Assembly: GCA_026874595.1 (NCBI GenBank) | Contig: CM049312.1 | Coordinates: forward strand, 30,819,456 to 30,883,455 | Source of the DNA: Sipunculus nudus | Lineage: Eukaryota > Annelida > Sipuncula > Golfingiida > Sipunculidae | Length of the DNA: 64,000 nt | Reading direction: 5' to 3' | Shown: in pieces, positions 1 to 11,700 of the stretch | How the letters are laid out: each line of letters starts with the position of its first letter | How positions within the stretch are numbered: the first letter of the stretch is position 1 | The notes under the pieces: model-generated | What the model was told of the DNA's origin: nothing | Database searches by the model: none | What the model saw: only the letters and a program-made list of their open reading frames with translations | Position numbers and translations under genes: made by a program

Positions 1-766
1 GCTGACCCTCTTATGGATCAGTATACAGGTCCCCCAGCCGTTCCGTTTAAAAAAAAAACCCTGGATCCGGTCCTGTACGTATTAATCATCACAAGTAATG
101 GTCCGTCTAAATTCCCATTACTTGCCACTAGTATTATCAAGTAAAATAGTATACAAATGTAGCAATCTGTAACAGAATGCAAACCACGTCACGAGAGGAG
201 AGACTGAGAAAACGGAGTATTTCCAGATGTCTTACAACCCGGCACAACTGGGGCGACAGTGGAAAAGTCAAACGTTAATTATCACAAAAGGTTAAGTGAC
301 TTTGTTCGTGAATCAGTTTAGACACACACGGAGTGAACGGCGGAAACACTCATTTGGAAACAGATTGATGTGTCTGGTGTTACTATCACCTGCTCGACCT
401 TGACACCTTTAACGTTCATTGTACCTTGGTACTGGTATTAAGCACATACAGCCAGGCTTGAGACTTTTTCAGCTTTAAAGGTTATGACGGATTATTGTCT
501 TTCATGTGGTCTCCAAATATGCTTTGATTGCCATGAAAACTGTCCAAGAAAATACATTTTCAACCAGATACAGGTTTTGCCATGCCCTACCATGCCCCAT
601 TCCTAATATTAAAAGCTCATAAGCTTTACAGCTAATGTGGTCGCTACCGGTCGCATATTGGTTGCAACGGGAAGAACATTTCCCCAAGTGGCATCGTACT
701 GGTATTAAAAGTATTATCGGCGGAAGAGATTCAAAGACACACAACCACACCCACATACAGATATCC

Positions 767-768
<2 letters not shown>
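1..768. other. No gene recognised
   Basis: AT-rich sequence with no coding region, RNA gene or element that I can name. Open frames here run into the neighbouring AT microsatellite and encode mostly alternating Tyr-Ile, so they are artefacts of the repeat. Confidence 0.6.

Positions 769-829
<61 letters not shown>
769..829. repeat. (AT)n microsatellite
   Basis: About 30 uninterrupted AT units. It is followed directly by a short module shared with 51531-51575. Confidence 0.98.
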
Positions 830-831
<2 letters not shown>

Positions 832-877
832 TGTATGAATAGCCATGCTGGTTCATTTTTTTTTATAGATGGAAAGG
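829..877 (+). repeat. Microsatellite-associated module, copy 1
   Basis: A ~48-bp stretch carrying TAGCCATGCTGGTTCATT and TTTTATAGATGGAAA. It recurs at 51531-51575 with only a few differences. In both places an AT-rich microsatellite lies immediately upstream, and another ATAT run follows within about 40 bp here or directly at the second site. This suggests that the module and the microsatellite disperse together as the end of a mobile element. The element type is not identified. Confidence 0.7.
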
Positions 878-1087
878 GTATACACAGAAAAGTGGTTCAC
901 TGCCAGTGGGATATATATATATATACGTGTGTGTTTGTGTATCTAATAAAATATCAGCTTCCATTTTCATATAAAATAAAAATACATATCTAATTGTTCA
1001 TACTTGTACACACGATTGCTTTAGATAGAAACAAATCATGATATCCCTGCAATTATGAATAAATCTAATGGCGGTAGACAGATACTG

Positions 1088-1091
<4 letters not shown>

Positions 1092-1118
<27 letters not shown>
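1092..1118. repeat. (AT)n microsatellite
   Basis: Left AT run inside the fold-back element. Confidence 0.95.
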
Positions 1119-1196
1119 GACCTGCCAGGCCTCCCGTTATTATGTTTGCAATAGAAATATATAAAACAAAACGGATCACCATGACCTTGCAGGTCT

Positions 1197-1198
<2 letters not shown>

Positions 1199-1251
<53 letters not shown>
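1199..1251. repeat. (AT)n microsatellite
   Basis: Right AT run inside the fold-back element, about twice as long as the left one. Confidence 0.97.
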
Positions 1252-1254
<3 letters not shown>

Positions 1255-1616
1255 GACTGCGCCAGTATCCATCTACCGCCATAAGATGTAATCACATTTC
1301 AGGGATTTTTATGATTTGCTTCTATCTTAATCGTCACATAAAAAACCTAAATTAGTTAAAATCTTGCTACTTGGTGGCAGTGCCTGTCCTACGATGTATG
1401 TTATCCATTAAATACAATAAGCTGTACCGACCATGCCAGTCTACGTGTGATCGTCCTCTTGGAATTAAAGAAGACCATTCTTTCCTGATCCTGCAGTGAA
1501 TCTATAGACTATATCGTCGCGTGAGGCATATCTCTCGAAACGGAAAACGTGTTGTCTTTGTCATGTCGCCGTGTGGACAGGAAACCCTTTGTTAACAGAC
1601 AGGCAGTATCCACTAA

Positions 1617-1952
1617 GGCCAAAAAAAATTAAAGGTATGGTTCTCAGGCACCGCCCGCATCAATTTTAAACCCCCGCATCAAAACTTTTTATTTTGATTT
1701 TCAACAAAAACTTTCCAATTTTGAGCTGCTGCCGCTCCCATAATTCTTTCAAGAAGATAAAACCATACAATTTCCTTAGTTTTGCAGTGCTTTCACTTAT
1801 TAAGCAAAATGAAACTTATTTTCATGCTTTTCCCTTATCATTTGACATTTTTTATCGAAACATACCAAAAAATTTAAAATAAAAAAAGCGCCCGCCCGCA
1901 TTGATTTCTGAAAAAAAATGCCTGAGAACCATACCTTTTTTTTATTTTGGCC
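1617..1952. mobile_element. MITE with ~36-bp terminal inverted repeats and TAA target duplication
   Basis: The left end GGCCAAAAAAAATTAAAG and the following GTATGGTTCTCAGGCA have their inverted counterparts at the right end (TGCCTGAGAACCATAC, then ATTTTGGCC). The trinucleotide TAA lies on both sides (1614-1616 and 1953-1955), as expected of a 3-bp target-site duplication. G-rich ends with a TWA duplication are typical of PIF/Harbinger elements, so I infer a Harbinger-type MITE. The 336-bp interior encodes no transposase, only T-rich filler and CGCCCGC-type motifs next to each terminal repeat. A decayed second copy lies at 59402-59665. Confidence 0.8.
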
Positions 1953-1955
1953 TAA

Positions 1956-4900
1956 TTATCAGCTATTTTAATCAGTAAAAGATAATAACTACAAGCCGAT
2001 TTTAAGGTTTTAATATATAAAATTTGTTGTTAATGTACACTTTATATTTATAAAAAAGTGTCGCATTTGTGTCAATTTAGGGAGTTAATTGACTCGTTAG
2101 GAGAGTAATGGAATCACGACAAACTTGAACAGCGTCAATTTAAGCAATTTGACTTGAGCATGTAATCTTATTTTAGGTAGTATCAAGCTCTAGCTGTCAA
2201 TAAACGGCTTGTTCGCCCAACACAACTTACAGAAATGCTTAGTCAAGGAATTTTGGAGATAATTGTTTTTAGTTTTCCGAGAAGTTGATTTGTGCATAAA
2301 TTACACTTGTTTCACGCATGAGCTCCCGTTATGCATAATATGGCTTTTAGTCATGGGGCCTATGTCCAGGCAACTTTTATTTTTTGGTAATTAATAGTGC
2401 AGCATAACATTAAATTGTTAGTTTTTGTTAATTAGCGAGGATATTTACGATATCACTGTCTGGTGTCGAAAAATTATTTACAATTAAGACAACATAATTA
2501 ATTATTTGTCGCGAAGCCGAGCATTTCATTTAAAGAGACCGCATATTAAAGTTGACGATTTATTTGAAAAACAATGCCGTGAGATGGGCATGGTATATTA
2601 ATCAATCACGAATGTCTTGATTGCAAATCTAGAAAAAGAGTGTTATTTTTATAATAACTGGGTACAGTTAAACATAATTTATCAAACTTAAGAGGGTGAG
2701 CCGGGAATTAAACGTGGAGTTGTTTGCACAGTCCGATACTCCGCTTTTATACTGCTTTGATTTCTTTCTTTCGGCGAAAAGACCGACCCTTATATACGAT
2801 GCTTCTTTTACTTCTTTTATACATAGACACCAGTCACATATAAAAATATCTCCTTTCATACCGAACGATTTTTGGGCGCCGCAACAAGGCACTCCACAAT
2901 GTCATTTTTTTTAAATAAATTCCACATAAAAGAACAGATGCCCATTCAAATCTTGGAAGTGTTGCCATAGCAACGGTTATTCAAGTCCGAGTCTGATTAT
3001 GCATACCGAGTCCGGATAAAGTGAAAGGAAAATGCAACATATGTAACCACTACCACTGCGCAAGGAGTTTATCAAATCTGTAGACTTCGGTTTTCTAAAA
3101 TAAATCAGAAAAATATCTAAATATATGCTATCACCAAGCGGTCATAAGCTGGAAGCCTCTGCAAAACGCCCGCAACTGAGTGATAATGGTGAATGGATTA
3201 CAAAGTTTAAGGCCTAAAGAATACTGTCAAGATAAAAAATAAATATTATGTACAAATCTGTGTCATACAACTAATACTGTGTCAATATCTCAGCTTTTGA
3301 AAATCAGCTATATTTGAGACCTAGCACGAACCACTTTCGTTTTACAATGGACTATTTCCACGAGCATGCGCATTGCACGTAACGGTCGTCTGCTAGGTTC
3401 GGGTCCTCTGAACCTGCATTGCGGGATTTGTTAAATAAAAACAGATAAATGCCTCAGTACAGACAGTCTCCCCCCACTCCATCCCCCCCCCAAACCTCTT
3501 GTAATAAGACGAGATTCTTTTACTTTCATCATTTAAGATACAGCGGTTAGTCTCTCTTGTGATGATATAACGTACCCGAACTGTTAGTGACAATCGTTGC
3601 CAGCAGGTGTCACCAGTAGGAAGGAAAAAGGCAGTAATTGTGTTTACAACAGTGTTCATTGATGTTTTAATATTCTAGTTCAGAACCTGACTTAGTCATT
3701 TCTCATTCTCCCTGCCTGCCAAGCTTAATACCCGCAACGATGTGCTCGTTCACTTAGTATTTAACACTAGAACTGCAAGACCTATATGGGTTACCGATAT
3801 TATTAAGTAAAACTATTGTCGCTGTTTCAATTACTCATTTTAGTCCTATGTGCTATTTTTGCAGTTAAAAATGGACGGTTTATTCGGTACACCTATTTGT
3901 ATAATTAAAAGGTTACCTAATCACTATACACACCCAGTCACATTCGAAATGACTCAACAAAGTAAAATATGCAGAAATGATGGAAGAGACACAGTTGAGA
4001 AAAGCATAAAAAAGGTCATGGCTATTCTAAATAGGAATATTTAAGAGTCAAATGACAAATTGGTAAAAAATAATGTTACGAAGGTATTCATTGAAAAACT
4101 ATAATTTGTTTCATAAGCTTCGCGGCTAGCATATTATGGAAGCATCAATTAAATATTACAGTTTAAATCAGGCTAGGCAAAGTGCAATTATCTTGACTGG
4201 TAATTATTCAGATATACTTTTTCAAGAAATCATTTCATTTCTCTTTGTCTCGTTTACAAAGTATTCTATTACATTTTTTTTACATAAACTAAACAAGAAG
4301 GAGTTTCCGTATGGGTAACAATATTCTACTACCCAGAAAATCTAATACAAATCTTACAGCAGACACATGTATCATTATTGCGTGGTTTTCTTTTGAGACC
4401 CGTAATTTACTATGCATATGCAGAACCTATTGCTAGCATTCTCATTGTATTCGATGGGTACTCTATCTTTTCCCATTATATTTAAATTAACGTATCCTTT
4501 TATTAACATTTAAACTGATATCCCTAAAGTTTTATCCAAATACACCAGTAACTGGAGAGGCCGATGGTTAACAGTCTTAGTTCTCTTAGATTTTTCCATT
4601 ACCACCTCTAATTCAGACGGGAGCACAAATTCAATGCGCCATCAAGTTAACCTGTCTGTTGTCTATCTGTCTGTCTGCAGTCCGTAGTACGATACCATCG
4701 ACAGACCTATCTCATCAGTAATTCTTTGGAAGGTCCTGTACCATACATTATACGTCTGCCGGGCAAGAGTCGAAACACAGGGGCAGGCAAAGGTGCATAT
4801 TGTGGTTAGAACCTGTATTTCTCAAAGAAGCAGGTCCGAAGGGTCTGTACAAACTGGCCCTGCTGTAAATTATATGGTCCTTCGAAATCCAACGGCCTAT

Positions 4901-5970
4901 ATATTTAAAAAGCGATGAAAGGATTAATTTTTCATTTCGAATTTTATGAATGAATAGGAAACTTTTCACTGCTTTTCATGCCTGGTTTTCACTTGGCTTG
5001 GCTTGGTTTTTATGATATTCATTCAAGACAGCAATACTTATTGATCCATCTGCAGTCATCAAATTATGACCGAATTACGATGCATAAGGGCTAAGATATG
5101 AAGAAGGATGATTTATACCTGGTTGGTTAATTTATACTAAATGGCATATATGTTGTTTCAGTTAATATTCTAGCACAGGTCAGTAAGAAATTAAATCAAA
5201 ATTAGTTTTGATTAGCTGATAAATTCTGTTTCATGTATTCGATTTGTCAAAAGTTTTCCATGGATAATAAACGTAGTAACAAACCCTTCAAGAAACCCGA
5301 AAAACGTAATCCGATGCAACCAATGCAACTCAATGGGGCAGTGGGGCAGTCAGAGAACCGAATATTAGTTATATAATTTACCGCCAGCTGGCAATATCAG
5401 TCCTAAGCGTTGCGCTAGAGCGAGAGCAAATTTGATGGCTCTCGCAGTGGGGGTAATTATACAAAATATAATAATACGCGAATATACCACACCTGGTGCC
5501 AATCTCTGGACCTTCGAATCTTCCGGATGATTTATGAAACTTTTCAAACAAATTTTGCACATTGTTATTGTGTGTGTTATGATTTCATTAAGTTGTATAT
5601 GAAAGTAGGGCCTGTCTATGTATTAACAGTACTTCAAGTCTTGCGATCGTCGGGCAGACTGACCCGTGAGTGGTTTTGTGTGGTGAGACGGGTCGTTGTC
5701 ATGGTATGGTTCGTTTCCTAGGCCGGCTCCGGTTCCTGCACTTAGAGATTAGTTCGATTAGTGAGTGAGTTCCTATTACAAATTGTTGTGTATTTTTCCT
5801 CCAGGCACAGGGTTGAATTGTCCGTGTTCAAGTTTCTCATGTTCATGTTTGATTTCTTAACTATGTCCCAAGATAGATCACATTGCGTTTTAGACTTTTT
5901 CAAGCACCAAATGTATTTTGATATTTGAGTTTCTTTGGTGTATTTTTCATGTTTGATGGATTTTTGGTGT
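1956..5970. other. No gene recognised
   Basis: About 4 kb of AT-rich single-copy-looking sequence. Open frames are all under 90 codons, without recognisable domains or splice-site pairs that I trust. Small tracts only, such as a short C run near 3484. Confidence 0.55.
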
Positions 5971-6097
5971 TTTCTGAATCGTTCTTTGAAGGTTACCAGT
6001 CCGAAGTAAACGTTTTCTTCGTTGTCGTGGCGTATCGTTGCTTTCGGGTGGGGAGGGGGGGGGGGGGGGGGGGGGGGCTAAGGGAACGATTCAGAAA
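5971..6097. repeat. Perfect 14-bp inverted repeat enclosing a 23-base G run
   Basis: TTTCTGAATCGTTC at 5971-5984 is exactly inverted at 6084-6097. Between them lies a 99-base loop containing an unbroken G run (6055-6077). The exact match suggests either the ends of a small element or a hairpin-capable structure. No coding content. Confidence 0.7.
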
Positions 6098-6892
6098 GGC
6101 CTGACGATCGCCAAAGGTGTGAAACCAATGGCAGCAGGTTCAGTGAGGAACGTTGTAAGTTGTACAAATATGATAATGAAATGTAATATTTGTAAATGTT
6201 AAACGCGAATATTCAGCTCAATGACTTTATTTCAGGGCCATATTTCCTTTGTAAGATGTGGCTTGCTTTTTTTGTGAAACCTTTTAACGTCGCAATACAT
6301 AAACCCTTATATACAACATGCAGTGTGATATAAGCCACAGTGTACATCAAGTAGGCTGTAAAAAAGTGGCACAAAACTAATAAAACACAGACAGATCTGG
6401 TGATAAGTCAAGGCCTTGTTCTTAACCTCGGGCCTTAAATCATGTATGTACCCACTTCTTAGCTATTATCCCCAGAAGGAGGCTGTCACGCACCAGCTGT
6501 GTCATATATAGGTTACTTATAGCCAATATCACTGTCAGTAGAACTATAAATCACCTTTGTTTAGGACGAACCTCGACATCGCTCACGGATTTAAAGGCCA
6601 GCTTGATTTAAGCCACCGGTAAGAGGTCGTTTACCGAACATCTTTTTTTTAGCTGACCATAAACACACTGGTTTATTCTGCCATGATGTGACACCTACTA
6701 TTACACTTTTATAAGAACATCAACTCTTTCCATTATCATAATTATGCTTATATAACTAATTTTGATATCTATATAATTATTTTTTTTTTGTTATTTCATT
6801 GATACAAAGGACATTGCAATATATTAACTTTATGATAGGATATTAGTAATAAAAATGAGAAAACATAAAAAATAAACATAAAGGTAAAAAAA

Positions 6893-6936
<44 letters not shown>

Positions 6937-8400
6937 TAATTTCTATTATAAGATTACTCTTTATATTTTTACATGTATCATAATTGACTAAAATCATAAT
7001 TAATACAAATACATTTGTCATATTTAATGTTCCTGATAAAACAGGGATGTTTAACTTTACAGCTGTTTCGTATTACTTTGTGTAAATCAATTAATAATAA
7101 ATGAAATTATCGGTCACCAGGTTGAGGAATGTGTTAAAAACCGGCAACAGTCATATTTAATTTGCGACTTGTTATTTGTGAGATGGGATTTTGAAGGCCA
7201 CCCAGGATGATCAGACACGATGAAGGCACATTTCCCCAGCTGAATCAGGCCATTGTGTATTTTCAAGGTACATACTACGATTTGGCCTTTTGAAATCAGT
7301 CCTGCTAAGTCAACACGAAAAGAGTTGAATCGTGATCCTAAAAGTATGACTCTGCTGTTTAGGGTTTTTGGGCCTGACAATCTGACCCCTAAATGCACTG
7401 CGGCTTTTAAATACTAAAAAAACTTAGGTATAAATGTAGTGAAAAACGTAATGTAGTCCGTTCAAATATAATTGATAATCATCGTTTCAGACGAATTACA
7501 TAAATATGGGTGTTTTTGTGGTGAGAACTTATTTATAAGTAATATTTTGCATGTATGCGCATGTGAAATGTAAACAGAGAGTTTTTCCCTTGAAATATAA
7601 CAAATTTACATTTTTTTTAAAAGTTTGACAGTTGAGACAAGTAGGGTCCGCCGTTACACAGGGCCTAACAGGAAGAGATTCGTTTTGAATATAGAAAAAA
7701 AACCTCTAGCGGAAGGGTGGTGTTGAATCCGAACTGATTCCAAAAGGGAAAATGGTAGTGAAAGTTTAAAGCATTGCTCGAGTGATTCATGCGTACATTA
7801 CGCTTGTGAAGTTTCCTCGCTGAGACACCGATTTAATAATTAAGCTAAACTGATGCACAAAAAAATATATGCGAGGCTTTTCTCACCTGCTTAGAATCTA
7901 TACCGTGGGCATCCATTTCGCTTTCGAGATGTAGGATTGGCAGTAACTTTGTACAAGAGAGAAAGTACAAAGTTAAATTCAAAATTAACGGAGATTTTGG
8001 TATATCAAAACTTTGCGTGGACGAAGGAAATTTCTCAGTCAGTTAGTCTAAGAAGCCAACGTAAAGTTTTCAGCTGCCTCTCCCGTATTAATGTGCTAGT
8101 GGTTATTGCCATTCTCAGCTTTCTTTTAGATGGTATTCGTAGGTTGACTTATCTTAGTCATATAAAATCTACGTTTATGTTGATTCTAAAATTGACTTCA
8201 TATCGAATTTGTTTGAAAAATGGCTGAAACCAGTCTCAATGTTGGTTTTAAGCCATTGTAAATGCATGGAGTCAAGTAGACTCGCATACTCTGACTGGTG
8301 CATGTTTATTTTTAGAAAAAGGCCTCATTACAGAGGATCCACACATTAACATCAGATGCAGTGAGTATAAAGCGGGAGAATAAATGTTTCATCTCTTTTA
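6098..8400. other. No gene recognised; (TAA)n at 6894-6932
   Basis: AT-rich sequence with a 13-unit TAA trinucleotide run at 6894-6932. The 94-codon minus-strand open frame at 7114-7398 and the 96-codon plus-strand one at 7937-8227 match no family I know and show no domain pattern. Confidence 0.55.
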
Positions 8401-8422
8401 AGTCACAAAGGAAGGCTTTTCG

Positions 8423-8737
8423 TTAAATTTCCAGTTTGATTAAGCGTATGCATGTGTAAACCGACCGTTTTGTCGACGAAGTTATTTTCGGTTCGGGCAG
8501 ATAGTAAGTTAATATGGCTGAATGGTAGCTGAGGGAGCTTTTGATATTCTCCAGAAAAAAAAAATGATTTTGTTGGTTGGATGTTAAGATTAAATCGATG
8601 GTACAAGAGGATATTTGGGTAATACAAGTTGGTTCATCGATTAGCTGTTCTAAATCAGAAACTCTACCTAAAGGAGAAACCCTATCGTGGACATTAGATA
8701 ATGATCCATAGATGTTTAATATGCAACACAGACTCAT
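8423..8737 (-). pseudogene. Non-LTR retrotransposon (LINE) endonuclease-domain fragment
   Basis: The 104-residue minus-strand frame carries LEQLIDEPT at about residues 29-37, then SSCTIDLILTSN and SYHSAILTYYL. These match the C-terminal part of the APE-type endonuclease that starts ORF2 in CR1/Jockey/RTE-like LINEs, whose usual form is (I/L)xxPTR...SSxLIDLIxTxxP, then SDHxx(I/V). In the intact enzyme this domain nicks target DNA before reverse transcription. The SDH-type catalytic triplet has become SYH, so the nuclease would be inactive. The fragment begins beside a GT/G-run microsatellite (8742-8775) and the frame ends shortly after KRSVYTCIRLIKLEI. No reverse-transcriptase motifs follow. 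I read it as a truncated, dead LINE copy; clade not assigned. Confidence 0.75.
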
Positions 8738-8741
8738 ATTT

Positions 8742-8775
8742 GTGGGGTGTGTGTGTGTGTGGGGGGGGGGGGGGG
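8742..8775. repeat. (GT)n then G15 tract
   Basis: GT dinucleotides run into 15 consecutive G. The tract lies at the upstream break of the LINE fragment. Confidence 0.95.
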
Positions 8776-8779
8776 TTAT

Positions 8780-11700
8780 GCAATATCAGATAGAGGTAAA
8801 TGAAGCTCTGCCCCAGCCCCACTTGATAAAATGAAGTTATATCCGAACCGGGCTATTGTCATTAACGAATTTACATTGGTTTATATTCACCGAGGGATTG
8901 CAGGATTTGTACTTGTTTTATAACGTCATGCCAGACGATAGAAATAATTCTTGTCATCGAACAAAAAGTAGAATATCAATTCTACTGGTTGGACTGATGG
9001 CCTTGGGCTTTGTCGTTGTCTGATGAATAACGATTTGGATAATAAATGCTATTTCCTTGTAGAGACTCTTGGATCTTAGGGTTTTTATTTACTTCAATAT
9101 ACGATATTTTATTCAGGTTTGGTTTAAAAATCGTGCAAATATTCTTTCAGTGGTCCGATATTATGAGAATCATTTAAAGACATCACAACAAACATATGCA
9201 TAATCATAATTTAATATTTTAATTATTATATTTTTTATGCTTGTTTCACCTTTATAAGAAATTCTTTTTCGAAATTCCATCGTAGGTTGGACAAAAGAGT
9301 AATAAAAATTTAAACTTAAAGCCGGATGCCATACAAAAAATATTGTTGGAAGGATTCGCCCCTCGCTCCCATTTGTTCGTGGATATTTCATTTTATTTTT
9401 TATTTATGTTTTAATCCTTGGTAATGTTGCTAATTTGTGTTATGGCAGACATTCTCGAAAAGAATTTCTGTTGAAAGGTATGAGAAATACACTAATTTCG
9501 CTTTCTTCAAATACATCATTTCAAGATCTGGAGCATTTTTTTATATTTACGGCAAGTCGGAAAGCTTTCATATGTGTCTCGACTGTGAAAAAAGGGCATG
9601 CTCTCAGCATTTTGTTTTCCTGCTCTCAAACCATTTTTTTTTAGTTTGGCCATTTATAATTTCTAATGAATCAGGGTGTCATTCCAGTATATTTTCGACC
9701 CATTTGTCATGGTTACACCTAACAGCTAGAATAAAAGCATGGGAACTAATGAGACATTAAAATTCTACTTTCTAGATTTTTCAAAGAACTCGTGAAACTC
9801 GACTAGTGTAAGCCACAAAGATATTTAATGAAAAAAAAAAACAACTATAAAGGTGTAAAAAATATGTGCGAATTATAACGTGCGGTATGGTACACTGATT
9901 TAAATTATTGACGAAATAGGTCCTCTTTAAAAAGGGAACTCGGGCATTTTAGGTATGAAGCTGGGATCAAAGGGAAGTGCAAAACCCGTGATATATGAGG
10001 ACTCCTGAAATATGATATTTTTCACTTCTTACGAAACCACACATTAACCAATAATGAGTGAAATGTTTTGTATTATCTATAATTTAATCCAAAGCTCCTC
10101 TCTAGTTAAATGAATGATCCGATTAGCGGGCTTTTTTTGACTAATAAATAAGTGTTGATGGGTCCCTAACGATATAACGGGCTCAAATATCCACCGTTAT
10201 ATTTCCAATATGTTGGGATCCTGACTGATGTTCTTCAGTAGTTAAAACTTATTTTTAAAGCGTGGACTCCCAGGCATATTGCCGGCGAGCGAAGCTTGTG
10301 TTGGTGGGTTAAATCCTTTCACTTATTTAGACGGCAACTCTGTCTTGAACATCGAGCCCATGTCTACTGTTAGCAGATATCGGGTATTTCATTAGCGATA
10401 GAATGACGCTTGACCGCAGTCCATCACGTTGACCTCATGGATGACTGCACAGGCTTAGCCTTACTTTCAAAATAGCACATGTGCACTTACTACACGTGCC
10501 ATATGAAAGTAAGTCTTTTTTTATAGGTGTATACCTAAATTAGTTTTTGCTCTTTTTAAAGTGTGCCATTATAAATATAAAAGTATCATACGTTTTGGAT
10601 GTTGGCGAGATCAAACCAGTGTCAGCATATCATGTTCGTTGCAGCTTCAGTATTCAGTATCCGATAAGGTACGTGAACGGAGACGCCTCATAGTCAGCAT
10701 AAGTAAAAAAATAAATAAAAAAAGGGATATGGCCTACATGGAGTCGTGATGCCGATCATACGGCAATTGCACCGCTATGGCCACCTATCATTATGCAGCG
10801 ATATCGTATTTCAGAGAGGATACTTAAAACTCAAGCTACATAGTTACCATAAAATTACATGCGATTACACAAACGGAAGCGGACACTCATTCCTATGGGA
10901 ATCGTCGCTATTTCTCATTCCTCGCACGACTGAGCTGTCCCATTTCTCATGGAAGATGGGTTCGACAGGGTCCCTGTCGGACAACTGCCGATAGTTTCAA
11001 AGTGTTATTTTTAACCATGGCCTCATGTTTAAAAAATTGTTCTTGTACCTTACTTACGGTCAGATTGTGCGATGTTTGATTCAGTGGGGACCACATGCAT
11101 ATCTTATCAATCATAATGAATTAATAATTTAATTAATTCCAATTAAATACACAAACTAGAAATATGATTTTTTTAGGAATGTAGGCCCCCGCCTTGCGGG
11201 CGGTCCTAATGGGGGTATTCCGCAACCTTATGTTTTCATTCTCTTATTGGTCCATATTCCCAGGTTCAATTGTGCATTTGTGACCGCACAATTCTGGATA
11301 TACCAGGAATTCCTTTCTGGATCCGAATCATGAGCTGGACCCTCACCAAATCTATTTGATTCTTCATTAGCTAATTCCCGATTTACCCTAACAATTTCAT
11401 GGGATTCCGTTAACGATTGCTTCATTTGTCTTATGAACAAACACACAAGCACACACAAAAAAGTCCTAACACGCAAAAAACACACACTGAACGGTATACT
11501 CTCCTGGCGTAGTTAAAACGGGTAAAAAGCTATTTTAATCAAAATGTTATGTAACTGTCTGGTAATCTGTTAACTGATCATGGTCAAAATGAGCCTTCTG
11601 TTAGGTCGTCTTCCGTCCTTGACCATAGAGATTCAGTCATACTGGGGAATATATGAGGTATTGGAAGCGTTCTACTTATTCAATGCAAAACATGAAATAA

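Larger units (their letters stand above)
1068..1282. mobile_element. Fold-back (inverted-repeat) element with paired AT microsatellites
   Basis: The outer arms 1068-1087 and 1263-1282 are inverted copies matching at 18 of 20 bases (ATGGCGGTAGA... against ...TCTACCGCCAT). Inner arms GACCTGCCAGG (1119-1129) and CCTTGCAGGTC (1185-1195) pair at 10 of 11. The two (AT)n runs between outer and inner arms are self-complementary, so nearly the whole 215 bp can fold into one long hairpin around a ~55-base centre. There is no coding capacity. It could be a MITE or a fold-back transposon. I see no clear target-site duplication, so the class is open. Confidence 0.65.

Noticed and set aside
502-846. Frames rich in Tyr-Ile repeats (also near 998-1282, 24475-24801, 49093-49296, 51427-51654, 58138-58356)
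   Set aside because: Translation of AT microsatellites.
4690-4730. CTGATGAG on the minus strand as a hammerhead ribozyme core
   Set aside because: No correctly placed GAAA and no stem II; same conclusion for similar words near 33869 and 53614.
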